From positions 310,001-374,000 of the forward strand of contig NZ_PJCH01000005.1 of assembly GCF_002943565.1 (NCBI RefSeq): 64,000 bases of DNA, written 5' to 3'. The notes under the pieces are model-generated. The model was given only the letters and a program-made list of their open reading frames with translations, had not been told where the DNA came from and searched no databases. This document shows, piece after piece, positions 32,884-41,793 of the stretch. Position 1 is the first letter of the stretch, and each line of letters starts with the position of its first letter. The translations under genes and the position numbers were made by a program. The DNA is from Hyphococcus luteus (GTDB lineage Bacteria; Pseudomonadota; Alphaproteobacteria; Caulobacterales; Parvularculaceae).

Positions 32884-34119
32884 CTATTTCCTGAAATTCA
32901 AAGTCGCGCTTTTGCCGGTCTCGAGACTCGCCGCGCCGTCGACCGTGCGCGGGGAAAAGCGCCAGCGGTCAAGCGCGCGCAGGGCTTCTTCGTTGAAGCA
33001 GGAATCGGTCGACGTCACGATCCGCGGATGGACCGCCCGACCGGCGGCGCTGACATCGAACATCACCGTCACCGATTCAACAGTATCGGCGCCGCGGGCG
33101 CAGCGTTCGGGATACTCGGGCGCGACGGAATGGGTGAGCGAGGCCTCTTCGACCACCGGCGGCGCGGGACGCGGACGGCGCGGCAGAACGCGCGGCGCGG
33201 CGCTCGTCTCGCTGGACCGGATATCCCGAGACGGCGTTTCGCCCGCCTGTATCTCATTTACCTGCGGCTCAGTTGCCCGTGTCTCGCTTGCCTGAGTTTC
33301 ACTTGCCTGAGTTTCACTTGCAGAGGCCTGGCTTGCGGGCGCGGACGGCGCCGGCGCGGCGGAGACGTCGGCCGTTTCCGCTCCCCCGTCTTCAACCGCG
33401 TCTTCAACCGCTTCGTCTGCGGCGCCCGCCTGCGGTTCGGCGGCGCTCTGATCTTCGGGAAGGGACGCAGGCGCCGCATCTTCCATCGCTTCATCCGCAG
33501 GCTGAGCGGTTTCGCCGGGGCTTTCCGCCTCCGGCCGGACCGCAGGCGCCATCAGCGACGGGCGCGGCGCGGACGGATTGCTGACGACGATGTTCGGCCG
33601 CTCCGCCGGTTCGTTTCCGGCGCCCGAGAGCACCTGATAGCCGACCCACATGACGAAAAGCAGCACCGCCAGCAACGCAAAGACGGTGGCGAGCCGCGCG
33701 CCCTCGCTCGCCGCGCCCCCCGAAGACGCGGCGTAAGCCGGCTCTTGCGGCGCGGCTTCCGGTTCGCCGCCTTGCGCGACAATCGCGGCGACTTCGGCGC
33801 GGAAACGCGCGGCGACGGCGTCGGCGTCAAGGCCGAGATAGCGCGCATAGCTTTTAACGAAACCCGACGCATAAGGCAGCGCCGGCAGGAGATCGGCGCG
33901 TAAGACCTCAATCGCGGCGAGATGGGCCGCCTTGACCTTGATCGCCTCGCTCACCTCGTCGACGGAAAGCCCTGCGGCCTCGCGCGCGGCGGCGAGCAGC
34001 GCGCCGGCATGCTCGGCTTCGGCCAGCGCCGGGGCATTCTCATTGGGCGCAGGGCCTCCCGCGGGCGCGCCCGCGCCGCCCTTGAAATCGATGATTTCCG
34101 CTACCTTGTCCTGAGCCAT
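32884..34119 (-). CDS. RodZ-like helix-turn-helix protein fused to a TonB C-terminal domain
   Basis: The 411-residue chain combines two families. The N-terminal half (about residues 35-115) is a RodZ-type helix-turn-helix with the signature LPALPYASGFVKSYARYLGL. A membrane helix follows (about 143-163). The middle (about 170-320) is a low-complexity Ala/Glu/Ser/Pro region with short ASETQ repeats, long enough to span the periplasm. The C-terminal domain (about 325-411) is TonB-like, with SVAPEYPERCARGAD, EALRALDRWRFSPRTVDG and KSATLNFRK. RodZ links MreB to cell-wall synthesis, while TonB energises outer-membrane receptors. Joining them is unusual; either half could be dominant. Confidence 0.78.
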   Translation of the reverse strand: MAQDKVAEIIDFKGGAGAPAGGPAPNENAPALAEAEHAGALLAAAREAAGLSVDEVSEAIKVKAAHLAAIEVLRADLLPALPYASGFVKSYARYLGLDADAVAARFRAEVAAIVAQGGEPEAAPQEPAYAASSGGAASEGARLATVFALLAVLLFVMWVGYQVLSGAGNEPAERPNIVVSNPSAPRPSLMAPAVRPEAESPGETAQPADEAMEDAAPASLPEDQSAAEPQAGAADEAVEDAVEDGGAETADVSAAPAPSAPASQASASETQASETQASETRATEPQVNEIQAGETPSRDIRSSETSAAPRVLPRRPRPAPPVVEEASLTHSVAPEYPERCARGADTVESVTVMFDVSAAGRAVHPRIVTSTDSCFNEEALRALDRWRFSPRTVDGAASLETGKSATLNFRK

Positions 34120-34345
34120 GCTCGCCCGGCGTCCAACTCAACTTTCACCATTTCGGGGCGGATCGCCTGATCCCATGGGCCCCACGCTCATGGGGAAAAC
34201 CGCCCGAAACCCGCCCCAAAAGGGCGCTTGCCGAACGGCGAAGCATAATCGGCGCCAGTCTTTCGCGGCTTTGGCGCTGCTGTCGCCGCTTGGCGTTAAC
34301 CACTTTATCATGGAAAAGCGGAAATGCGAAAATTCCGGCGAAGAA

Positions 34346-34477
34346 GGTAGCGTCTCAGTTTGCCTTCGCCCTTCGAGACAGCCCCGTCCCTTCATCCTGA
34401 GGAGCAAGCCGCAGGCTTGCGTCTCGAAGGACGAAGGGGCGGGGCCCCTCAGAATGAAGGCAAACTGAGACGCTACC
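34346..34477 (+). repeat. Nested palindromic repeat element (CTCGAAGGACGA family)
   Basis: Perfect 21-bp ends (GGTAGCGTCTCAGTTTGCCTT and complement, 34346-34366 and 34457-34477) enclose nested pairs: CTTCGAGAC / GTCTCGAAG, CCCCGTCCCTTC / GAAGGGGCGGGG and GCAAGCC / GGCTTGC. The whole can fold into one long hairpin. It lies 19 bp before the start of the dienoyl-CoA isomerase and fills most of the 376-bp gap after the RodZ-TonB gene. A shorter relative is at 51453-51514. Confidence 0.7.
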
Positions 34478-34495
34478 GCAAAGAAAGGCTTTTTC

Positions 34496-35332
34496 ATGAG
34501 CTATAGCTGCTTCACGCTCGACATTGCGGAAGGCGTCGCGCATCTGCGCTTTTCGCGGCCCGACAAGTTCAACTCCTTCATTCCGGAATTCTGGCGCGAA
34601 CTCCCCGAAGCCGTGAACGACATTTCCGACAACGCCAAAGCGCGCGTCATCGTCCTGTCCGCGGAAGGAAAACATTTCACCGCAGGGATGGACATTTCCG
34701 TCTTCATGTCGGGCGGTCTGGACGCGCCGCCGGACAACCGGGAAGCCGCCGCCGAAGCCCTGCGCTATCAAGTGAAAGAATTACAGGCGACGTTCTCGGC
34801 GCTCGAAAACGCCCGCCAGCCGGTGCTCGCCGCGATCCAGGGCGGCGCGGTCGGCGCCGGGGTCGATCTCGCCAGCGCCTGCGACTGCCGCTACGCCAGC
34901 GCCGACGCGTTTTTCTGCGTGCAGGAAACGGCGATCGGCATGACCGCCGATGTGGGAACCTTTCCGCGACTCGTCAAAATCATTCCTGAAGGCTGGGCGC
35001 GGCAGATGGCCTACACCGCCGAGCGCGTTCCGGCGGCGAAGGCCAAGGAAATCGGCCTTGTGAACGAGGTCTATGACACCCATGAGGCGCTGCTTGAGGG
35101 CGTGATGGAAATCGCGGGGCAGATCGCCGCCCATTCGCCACTCGCCGTGTCGGGCTGCAAACAGATGATCAATTATTCCCGCGATCATTCGACCGAGGAC
35201 GCGCTCGATTACATCGCCTTGTGGAACGCCGGCATGCTGCGCCCCGACGACATCAAGGAAAGCTATATGGCGAAGTCGGAAAAACGCGCGCCCAAATTCG
35301 ACGACTTAAAACCGGTGAAGAAGTCGCTATAA
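34496..35332 (+). CDS. Delta3,5-delta2,4-dienoyl-CoA isomerase (crotonase superfamily)
   Basis: This is a 278-residue crotonase-fold enzyme. The oxyanion-hole motif is KHFTAGMDIS and IQGGAVGAGVDLA. Beyond general crotonase features it retains the three acidic residues that mark dienoyl-CoA isomerases (ECH1): Asp in GAGVDLA, Glu in CVQETAIGM and Asp in TADVGTFPRL. Such enzymes shift double bonds in odd-numbered unsaturated acyl-CoAs during beta-oxidation. ATG at 34496 is preceded by AAAGG. The 3' end overlaps the convergent flavoprotein gene by 6 bp. Other beta-oxidation genes are not adjacent. Confidence 0.88.
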   Translation: MSYSCFTLDIAEGVAHLRFSRPDKFNSFIPEFWRELPEAVNDISDNAKARVIVLSAEGKHFTAGMDISVFMSGGLDAPPDNREAAAEALRYQVKELQATFSALENARQPVLAAIQGGAVGAGVDLASACDCRYASADAFFCVQETAIGMTADVGTFPRLVKIIPEGWARQMAYTAERVPAAKAKEIGLVNEVYDTHEALLEGVMEIAGQIAAHSPLAVSGCKQMINYSRDHSTEDALDYIALWNAGMLRPDDIKESYMAKSEKRAPKFDDLKPVKKSL

Positions 35333-37189
35333 AGCTAGCAACTCATTCACCGCGCGGTCGGCGGCGTCGACGGCGCCTTGCACATAGGCGAGCGCGCTTG
35401 AGTCCGAATTGGCGACGGCCATGCGGCCCATGCGCTGGCGCGCCGTGACATGGGGGCCGTATTCCGGGCTCCAGGTCCACGGATCGTAAAGCTCGTTATA
35501 TTCGTAGGCGTATCCATGGGGCCAACGATTGACGGTGATCCCGGCGATGTCGCGCGCCGCGTCGAACCCATAAGGCCCGAGCATGCCGGTCATCTGCTCG
35601 ACGATGGCGGTTTCGAAATCCTCGAAACTCAGCTGATAGAGTTTCGCGCGGCCCGCATGATGCTGCTCGCGTTCGGTCAATCCCGGCTCGGTCGGCACAT
35701 ATTGAAGATGGGCGACGATGGGCTTGTCCGGCGAAGGCGAAAATTCGACGCCGCCCATGCTCACCGGGAAATCGAGCGAAATCGATTCAAAGAACCCTTG
35801 CGGCGAATAAAGGCGGCTGTAGCCGGCCTTTTCGAAAGCCTTCCAGTTGCGCAAGGCCACATTGGTGTAAACGAGCGGGATTTTGACCAGCGCATGCGCC
35901 GCCTCGCGCTGCGCCGCATCCATCTCCGGGCAGATATAGGGCAGCATGTGCATATAGCAGGCGAGAACGACATTCTTGCCGCGCACGCGAAACGCCTCGC
36001 CGTCTTTGACATAGGTGACATCGGCGCCGTCCCCGGCGTTCTCCGCCTTCACCACCGTCGATTTCAAACTCACGCGCACATCCGCATCCGCCGCATCGAG
36101 ACGGTCATAATGAGCGCGCGCGGCGACCTCGTCCTCCATGTTGTGGCCGGGCATGACGTCGGGCCGCAAGGCCCGCATGATCAGCCGCGCGACGCCGGCG
36201 TTGCCGTCGGGAAAATGGAAGATGTAAGGATCGTCATCGAGATAAGGGAGCGGGATGGCGCCGTCGAGGCCAAGCCCCGCCGTTCCCGGCATGCCGATGC
36301 GCGCGCCTTCCAGCGCCGAGAGCGCATCCCAGCCGACGCCCCAGAGCCCGGTGATCGAACGGCGCAAGAGAACGGCGATCTCCTCGCCGGCGCCCGCATG
36401 ATCGAGAAGAAAGCGCTCATAGCTGATGCGCCTTAAAAGGTCGATTTTTTCGGAGACGCTTTTGCCTTCGAGATAATCTTTCCGCTCGAGCGCCAGCTCC
36501 GCAAATTTCTCGCGCTGATTTTCCGGCCAGGGAATGGACGCAATGGCGGCTTTGGCGCGCGCCTTTTCCGGCGCGTCGGCCCAGAGCCCGTATGGCTCGT
36601 CGATCAGAATATCATCGCCATAATGGGCTTTGTCGAGATAAACGCCGCGGCCCATCTTGCGGCGGGCGTAAAAATCCCGGTCGAAATAATCGTAGAATTT
36701 GTCGAGATCGACGCCGATGTCGCGAATGAAACTTTTGGCGGTCTCGGACCACTGGCTCGGCCCGTCGAGCGACTGGCTGCCGCCATAGCCGATGAGCTTT
36801 TCGCCATCGACCTCAAACTCGTTGCGCTTGGCGTGGCCGCCGAAATCGTCGTGATTGTCGAGAATGAGAATGCGCGCGTCTTGTCCCGCGCGCTTTTTCC
36901 AGAAATAGGCGGCCGCCAGTCCCGAAATCCCGCCGCCGACGACGATGAGATCATAGTCGCTGTCGGTCTGGGTTTGCGGACGCGGCCAGGTCTCGCCGTC
37001 CCAGGCGAGGGCGTGGGCGGTTTCGAAAGACCCCGCATGGGAGCCGCGCATCCCGGTCAGCCCCGGCGGATAAAATCCGGCCTCCGCCTTGCCGCAGCCC
37101 ATAAGGGCCGAGGGCGCAAGCCCCGCGACAATGGGCAGGCTGACGCCGCCGAGAAAATCACGGCGGGTGATCGAGGACAGGCGTTTCAT
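35327..37189 (-). CDS. Tat-exported FAD-dependent amine oxidase-like protein
   Basis: The 620-residue protein begins with a twin-arginine signal (ITRRDFLGGVSLPIVAG, about residues 7-23), so it is exported folded with its cofactor. The FAD-binding motif is DLIVVGGGISGLAAAYF (about 79-95), continuing ILILDNHDDFGGHAKRNEF. Overall it looks like the spermidine dehydrogenase/amine oxidase group of flavoenzymes. ATG at 37189 is chosen because GGAG lies 7 nt upstream and it gives the Tat signal. It is the last gene of a three-gene operon with PuuD-like amidase and ATP-grasp ligase. Substrate not determined. Confidence 0.8.
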   Translation of the reverse strand: MKRLSSITRRDFLGGVSLPIVAGLAPSALMGCGKAEAGFYPPGLTGMRGSHAGSFETAHALAWDGETWPRPQTQTDSDYDLIVVGGGISGLAAAYFWKKRAGQDARILILDNHDDFGGHAKRNEFEVDGEKLIGYGGSQSLDGPSQWSETAKSFIRDIGVDLDKFYDYFDRDFYARRKMGRGVYLDKAHYGDDILIDEPYGLWADAPEKARAKAAIASIPWPENQREKFAELALERKDYLEGKSVSEKIDLLRRISYERFLLDHAGAGEEIAVLLRRSITGLWGVGWDALSALEGARIGMPGTAGLGLDGAIPLPYLDDDPYIFHFPDGNAGVARLIMRALRPDVMPGHNMEDEVAARAHYDRLDAADADVRVSLKSTVVKAENAGDGADVTYVKDGEAFRVRGKNVVLACYMHMLPYICPEMDAAQREAAHALVKIPLVYTNVALRNWKAFEKAGYSRLYSPQGFFESISLDFPVSMGGVEFSPSPDKPIVAHLQYVPTEPGLTEREQHHAGRAKLYQLSFEDFETAIVEQMTGMLGPYGFDAARDIAGITVNRWPHGYAYEYNELYDPWTWSPEYGPHVTARQRMGRMAVANSDSSALAYVQGAVDAADRAVNELLAL

Positions 37190-37212
37190 GAGTCTGCTCC
37201 GGACAGGTTTCG

Positions 37213-37989
37213 TCAATCGGAGCTTAATTCACGCGCCTCGTCAATAAAGTGCGGCGGACTATAATGCGGCGGCGGCGCGTCGCCGATGGCGTCTTTGCGT
37301 TTCCTGTCGCGTTCGCGCGCAGCTTCAACCAGCGCTTCGAAAATCCGCATGTCGCCTTTGCGGTAGGTCAGGAACTCCGGGTGGAACTGCACGCCCAGAT
37401 AAAAATCCTGCTCGGGATCCTCGATCGCCTGGATCAGCCCGTTTTCTTCGCGCGCGGTGACGACGAGCCCCTCGCCGACTTTCTCCACCGCCTGTTTGTG
37501 GATCGAATTCACTTCGCGCGTCGCCGATCCGATGATCCGGCGCAGGAGCGAACCCTCCTCGATATGGATGGTCTTGCGATAGAAGACATGGCCCGGCAGC
37601 GAGCTCGGATAATCCATATTCGGAAACGCGCGGGCGATGTCGCCATGCAGCGCGCCGCCATTGACGACGTTTAAAAGCTGCGCGCCGCGGCAAATCCCCA
37701 AGACCGGCAGGCGCTCGTCGCGGGCGCGATGCGCCCAGAACCGCTCCATGCGGTCGCGCTCGCGGTCATACTTGCCTTGCGGATGCGGCTGGCCGTCATA
37801 GAGCTCGGGATAAACATCGGCGCCGCCGCCGAGGACGAGGCCGGAAATCCATTTATCCGTATGCGGATGCTGCGCCGTCAGCCGCAAAGGCTCGCCGCCC
37901 GCAAGACGCACCGCAAGCCAGATCGCCCCGTAAGCGAAAAAATCGCCATGGGTGGGCTTGGTGATTCCGATGACTGGTTTGTCCGTCAT
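37213..37989 (-). CDS. Class I glutamine amidotransferase-like hydrolase (PuuD-like, gamma-glutamyl-GABA hydrolase family)
   Basis: A 258-residue enzyme of the peptidase C26/PuuD group, which removes gamma-glutamyl groups from amines such as gamma-glutamyl-GABA. The catalytic triad is complete: nucleophile Cys100 in GICRGAQLLN, and His203 with Glu205 in VQFHPEF. It also has VLGGGADVYPELY (about 52-64), typical of the family. It lies 23 bp before the flavoenzyme start and 24 bp after the ATP-grasp gene, so the three form an operon. In E. coli PuuD cooperates with PuuABC in putrescine catabolism. Confidence 0.86.
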   Translation of the reverse strand: MTDKPVIGITKPTHGDFFAYGAIWLAVRLAGGEPLRLTAQHPHTDKWISGLVLGGGADVYPELYDGQPHPQGKYDRERDRMERFWAHRARDERLPVLGICRGAQLLNVVNGGALHGDIARAFPNMDYPSSLPGHVFYRKTIHIEEGSLLRRIIGSATREVNSIHKQAVEKVGEGLVVTAREENGLIQAIEDPEQDFYLGVQFHPEFLTYRKGDMRIFEALVEAARERDRKRKDAIGDAPPPHYSPPHFIDEARELSSD

Positions 37990-38013
37990 GCCGCGCCGCC
38001 CGCGCCTATATTA

Positions 38014-39336
38014 TCAGTGCTTCATTTCCGGCGGCAGCTCGCCATGACGGACGAGAGAGCTCACCACATAAAGAAAGCCGAGATTGGCCATCCTGTCTTC
38101 CTTGAAAGAAAGTTCGCCCCGGGCGCCGCGCACCTCATGCACGGCCTGGAAAAGCTCAAAGGCGATGTCGTCGCGGTCTATCACGCCGCCGACGCTGCGC
38201 GCAAAGCGCTTTACGGCCTCGCCCACATGACCTTCCTTGAGACTCGCCCCGGCGTCGCGCCAGGCCTCGCGCAGGCGCGTGAAGTCGGTCTCGGAATGGG
38301 CGATGTCGTTGACGGCGGAGAGCATGGCGACGCCCGGAATGCGCGTTTTCTCGCCGACGCGCTGCTCATAATTGGAAAGCACGCCGCCGGTCACCGTGAG
38401 TTCGTAGAGCATCCAGGGAAAATCGACGCCCGACGCAATGGAATGATAAAGCCCCGCCCAGAAACGCGGATTGACTTCGATGAGACGCGCTTCGTCGCCC
38501 TCTTTCTCGGTCCAGCGGTAATCGATTTCCGCAACGCCGTTCCAGCCGAGCGGGCCCAGAAGCTTTTTCGAGGTTTCGAGGAACGGCGCGTCGTCCACGG
38601 TTTCGCGCACCACGCCGGCGCCGGAGGTGCGCGGCCACTGGCGCAGATTCTTGTAAGCCATGGAGCCTTTCAAGACGCCGTTTTCGAAAATCACTGTGTG
38701 GCAATAGTCGACGCCTTCGAGGAATTCCTGCACCAGCGCCCGGTCGCCGGTCAGCTTCTTGTATTGCGCCATGAGCTCGCCGGCGTTCGCCGCCTTGGTG
38801 ACGCCGCGCCCGCCGACCTTGTCCGGCGCTTTCAGCATCACCGGAAAGCGGACTTTCTCCGCCGCTTCGCGCACTTCCCTCTCCGACGTCACTTTGACGG
38901 TTTGCGGCGCGGGCAAGTCCTGCTCGCCCGCCCAGCCCATGAGATGGTCTTTCGGGTCGACGCGGTCGATGGCGGCGAAGTCCGGCGCCGCGATGTCGAT
39001 AATCCCGTCGAACCGGTCGCGGTGCTCGGAAAAAAACCGCATGCCTTCGAAAGTCGGCATCAAGACATAGGGCCGATCGTCCCCGGGCTGATATTTTTTC
39101 GCCTGCTCCACCATCTTGTCGAGAAAGGCGTCCGGATTTTCGGCGCGCACAGGATGGGTGAAATAGCCGCTGATGTTCTTGGAGAAGGACAGCGCCGTCA
39201 TCCCCACATCGTCGCAGCCGATGACCTCGACGCCGCGCTCATGCAAAGAGCGGGCGATGGCCAGAGACATCAGCGAGCGGCCATAGGTGACAATCACCCG
39301 CCCGCGCGCCAGCCGGGAATTCAAATCATCGTTCAT
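38014..39336 (-). CDS. ATP-grasp ligase
   Basis: A 440-residue cytoplasmic enzyme with an ATP-grasp fold. The nucleotide-binding half is seen in FPVMLKAPDKVGGRGVTKA (about residues 175-195) and QEFLEGVDYCHTV, and the metal-binding acidic cluster in GVAEIDYRW and LIEVNPRFWAGLY (about 300-325). ATP-grasp enzymes join a carboxylate to an amine via an acylphosphate. It resembles the carboxylate-amine ligase group, though the substrates are unknown. Two starts (39336 and 39342) are equally plausible, with no strong ribosome binding site. Two genes of PuuD and flavoenzyme type follow directly. Confidence 0.82.
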   Translation of the reverse strand: MNDDLNSRLARGRVIVTYGRSLMSLAIARSLHERGVEVIGCDDVGMTALSFSKNISGYFTHPVRAENPDAFLDKMVEQAKKYQPGDDRPYVLMPTFEGMRFFSEHRDRFDGIIDIAAPDFAAIDRVDPKDHLMGWAGEQDLPAPQTVKVTSEREVREAAEKVRFPVMLKAPDKVGGRGVTKAANAGELMAQYKKLTGDRALVQEFLEGVDYCHTVIFENGVLKGSMAYKNLRQWPRTSGAGVVRETVDDAPFLETSKKLLGPLGWNGVAEIDYRWTEKEGDEARLIEVNPRFWAGLYHSIASGVDFPWMLYELTVTGGVLSNYEQRVGEKTRIPGVAMLSAVNDIAHSETDFTRLREAWRDAGASLKEGHVGEAVKRFARSVGGVIDRDDIAFELFQAVHEVRGARGELSFKEDRMANLGFLYVVSSLVRHGELPPEMKH

Positions 39337-39561
39337 AAGCATAATATAGGCGCCCGCCCCGTCCGGGCATACTCCCCTTGTCTGAGGCGCAAACACGCCG
39401 GACGCCGCCGCCGTTCCGGCCCTCCCGCTGGGACCCCGCCCCCGCGCCCCATAATCGCGCCAATCAATCCCCCCAAATTCCCTTTTTGCGCCATGGCGGC
39501 GCCACGCTCGGCGCTATCTTCCCAGCCGCGGGCCGGCGGCGAGTTTCGACAGGGGATTTTC

Positions 39562-40929
39562 GTGGAAATCAAAATGGAGCCGCACCAGCGCTCGCTCGGC
39601 CTTAAACTCATCCTGGTGGGCGCGCTCGCCTTCATGCTGTGGATACCCGCCATGCTCGTTCATGGCCTCGTCTTTGAACGCTCAACCCGGGCCGACAGCG
39701 TGCGCGAGGAAATCTACGGCCTCACCGGCGGCGAACAGACGATCAGCGGGCCGGTGATCATCGCGCCGGCGCTGGTGGATGGGGGCAAGCGCAAAGACGA
39801 TGGCGAGCCGGTTCTCGAAAGCATGTTCTTCGTTTTCACGCCGCGCGCGCTGGAGATCGACGCCGCCGTCGACGCCTCGCAGCGCCGCCGCTCCATCTAT
39901 GAAGCGACGGTTTACGACGCCGACATCGTCGTCGAAGGATCCTTCGGGCCGCTCCTTCCGCCGCAATTGCCGAGCGAAATAAAGGCGATTCACTGGGACC
40001 GCGCGGTGATGGCGGTGAAATTCGGCGCCAACGCCGCGCTCAAGGGGATGCGGGACAAGCCCCGTCTTTTCGTCGACGGCGAGGCTCTCGACGCCGCCTT
40101 CGAGCCGGGCATCAATCTCGCCGCGCTTGGGCGCTTCGGAACCGAACATGCGCTCGGCGCGCCCGGGATCAGCACGCCCTTTCCGGTGGCCGACCCGCAA
40201 CAGGCATTCGCCTTCCGCCTCGCCCTGCCCATGTCGGGCGGCGGCGCCCTTTTCTTCGCGCCGGCTGGGGAGGAGACGACGGTTTCCATGGAAGCGAACT
40301 GGCCCGACCCCAGCTTTCAGGGCGCCTATCTCCCCGACGCCCGGGAGATCGGCGCTGAGGGCTTTACGGCCGAATGGCGCGTTCCCTATCTCGCGCGCAG
40401 CCTGCCGCGCAGCTTTCCCGCCGATTCCGGGCTCTCCCGGCTCGACGCCGGCAAGACCTTCGGGGTCCGCTTCATCGACGCGGCGAGCCCCTATCAGAGC
40501 GTCAACCGGGCCCTCAAATACGCCCTGATGTTCCTCGGGATCGTGTTTCTCACCTTCTTCCTGTTCGAGGCGACGACCGGGGCGCGGGCCCATCCGGCGC
40601 AATATATTCTGCTCGGCCTCGCCCAGGTGATCTTCTACCTTCTGGTCCTCGCCTTTTCCGAGCATGTGGGCTTCGAGGCGGCGTTTACCGGGGCCGCCGT
40701 GGCGACGGTTGGGCTTTCCGGGATCTATGCTGCGACCGTGTTTCACAGCCTGTGGCGCGGCGTAATTGCGTTCGCAGCCTTTTCAGCCGCCTACGGGCTG
40801 ATATATCTCCTTATGAAATCAGAGGATTACGCCCTCATGATTGGCTCGGTGACCGCATTTGGCGCAATCGCGCTGACCATGTATGTCACACGCAAGCTTG
40901 ACTGGTATGGCGGGCGCGACAAAGCGTAA
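39562..40929 (+). CDS. creD: CreD family inner membrane protein
   Basis: CreD proteins are inner membrane proteins with a large periplasmic loop, tied to envelope integrity and beta-lactam/colicin responses. The 455-residue product has one helix near the N-terminus (about 16-36), a long extracytoplasmic domain (about 50-340), and several helices in the C-terminal part, with NRALKYALMFLGIVFLTFFLFE being typical. GTG at 39562 is preferred because AGGGG precedes it with good spacing; an ATG at 39574 is the alternative. The creABC regulators are absent here. It ends 34 bp before sdhB. Confidence 0.84.
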   Translation: MEIKMEPHQRSLGLKLILVGALAFMLWIPAMLVHGLVFERSTRADSVREEIYGLTGGEQTISGPVIIAPALVDGGKRKDDGEPVLESMFFVFTPRALEIDAAVDASQRRRSIYEATVYDADIVVEGSFGPLLPPQLPSEIKAIHWDRAVMAVKFGANAALKGMRDKPRLFVDGEALDAAFEPGINLAALGRFGTEHALGAPGISTPFPVADPQQAFAFRLALPMSGGGALFFAPAGEETTVSMEANWPDPSFQGAYLPDAREIGAEGFTAEWRVPYLARSLPRSFPADSGLSRLDAGKTFGVRFIDAASPYQSVNRALKYALMFLGIVFLTFFLFEATTGARAHPAQYILLGLAQVIFYLLVLAFSEHVGFEAAFTGAAVATVGLSGIYAATVFHSLWRGVIAFAAFSAAYGLIYLLMKSEDYALMIGSVTAFGAIALTMYVTRKLDWYGGRDKA

Positions 40930-40963
40930 GACCCGTCGCGCGGAAACGAAGGCCTGAAACTCG

Positions 40964-41788
40964 ATGGTTCAACTGACGCTGCCGAAGAACTCGAAAGTCA
41001 ACAAGAACGGCAAGACCTTCAAGGCGAAGGACGGCGCGGGAGAAACCCGCATCTTCCATGTCTACCGCTACGATCCGGACGCGCCGGAAAACCCCCGCGT
41101 CGACAGCTATGAAGTCGACGTCTCCAATGTCTCCATGGTGCTCGACGCGCTCATCAAGATCAAAAACGAGACCGACGCGACGCTGGCCTTCCGCCGCTCC
41201 TGCCGCGAGGGGGTGTGCGGGTCCTGCGCCATGAACATCAACGGCTCGAACACGCTCGCCTGCACCAAGGCGATGGACGAGTGCGGGTCGGGCGACGTTC
41301 ACATCTATCCGCTGCCGCACCAGCCGGTGGTGAAAGATCTCGTCACCGATCTCAGCAAATTCTACGAACAGCACGCCTATATCGAGCCCTATCTGCAGGC
41401 GAAATCCGACGAGCCCGAAACCGAATGGCGCCAGTCTCAGGAAGACCGGGCGAAACTCGACGGGCTTTACGAATGCATTCTCTGCGCCTGCTGTTCGACC
41501 TCCTGCCCGTCTTACTGGTGGAATGGCGACAAGGGCGGCAAGGAGGAATATCTGGGCCCCGCGGCGCTATTGCAGGCTTATCGCTGGCTCGCCGACAGCC
41601 GCGACCAGCTCGACAATGAGCGCCTCGACAAGCTCGAGGACGAGTTCAAACTTTACCGCTGCCACACCATCATGAACTGCGCCCAGGTCTGTCCGAAGCA
41701 TTTGAACCCGGCGAAAGCCATCGCCGAGATCAAGAAGCTGATGGTCAATCGGCCAGAAGGCGAGTCCGCCGCACAGAAGGCGGACTAG
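40964..41788 (+). CDS. sdhB: Succinate dehydrogenase iron-sulfur subunit
   Basis: SdhB carries the three Fe-S clusters that pass electrons from SdhA to the quinone site. All cluster motifs are present: the [2Fe-2S] set [12 protein letters not shown] (about 84-95) and later cysteine, the [4Fe-4S] motif [16 protein letters not shown] (about 171-186), and the [3Fe-4S] stretch [17 protein letters not shown]. The length of 274 residues is normal. It is separated from sdhCDA (ending at 28997) by 12 kb of unrelated genes and lies downstream of creD, so stoichiometry with the other subunits needs separate regulation. Confidence 0.97.
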   Translation: MVQLTLPKNSKVNKNGKTFKAKDGAGETRIFHVYRYDPDAPENPRVDSYEVDVSNVSMVLDALIKIKNETDATLAFRRSCREGVCGSCAMNINGSNTLACTKAMDECGSGDVHIYPLPHQPVVKDLVTDLSKFYEQHAYIEPYLQAKSDEPETEWRQSQEDRAKLDGLYECILCACCSTSCPSYWWNGDKGGKEEYLGPAALLQAYRWLADSRDQLDNERLDKLEDEFKLYRCHTIMNCAQVCPKHLNPAKAIAEIKKLMVNRPEGESAAQKAD

Positions 41789-41793
41789 GCGCA

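Noticed and set aside
37729-39561. Long plus-strand open frame running into creD
   Set aside because: It is antisense to the ATP-grasp and PuuD-like genes, whose motifs are clear; the CreD family begins near 39562-39574, so the upstream part is an overlapping open frame in GC-rich DNA.
28998-40929. A genomic island or prophage between sdhA and sdhB
   Set aside because: No integrase, transposase, tRNA target or flanking direct repeat was found, and only the Abi/winged-helix part has clearly different base composition.
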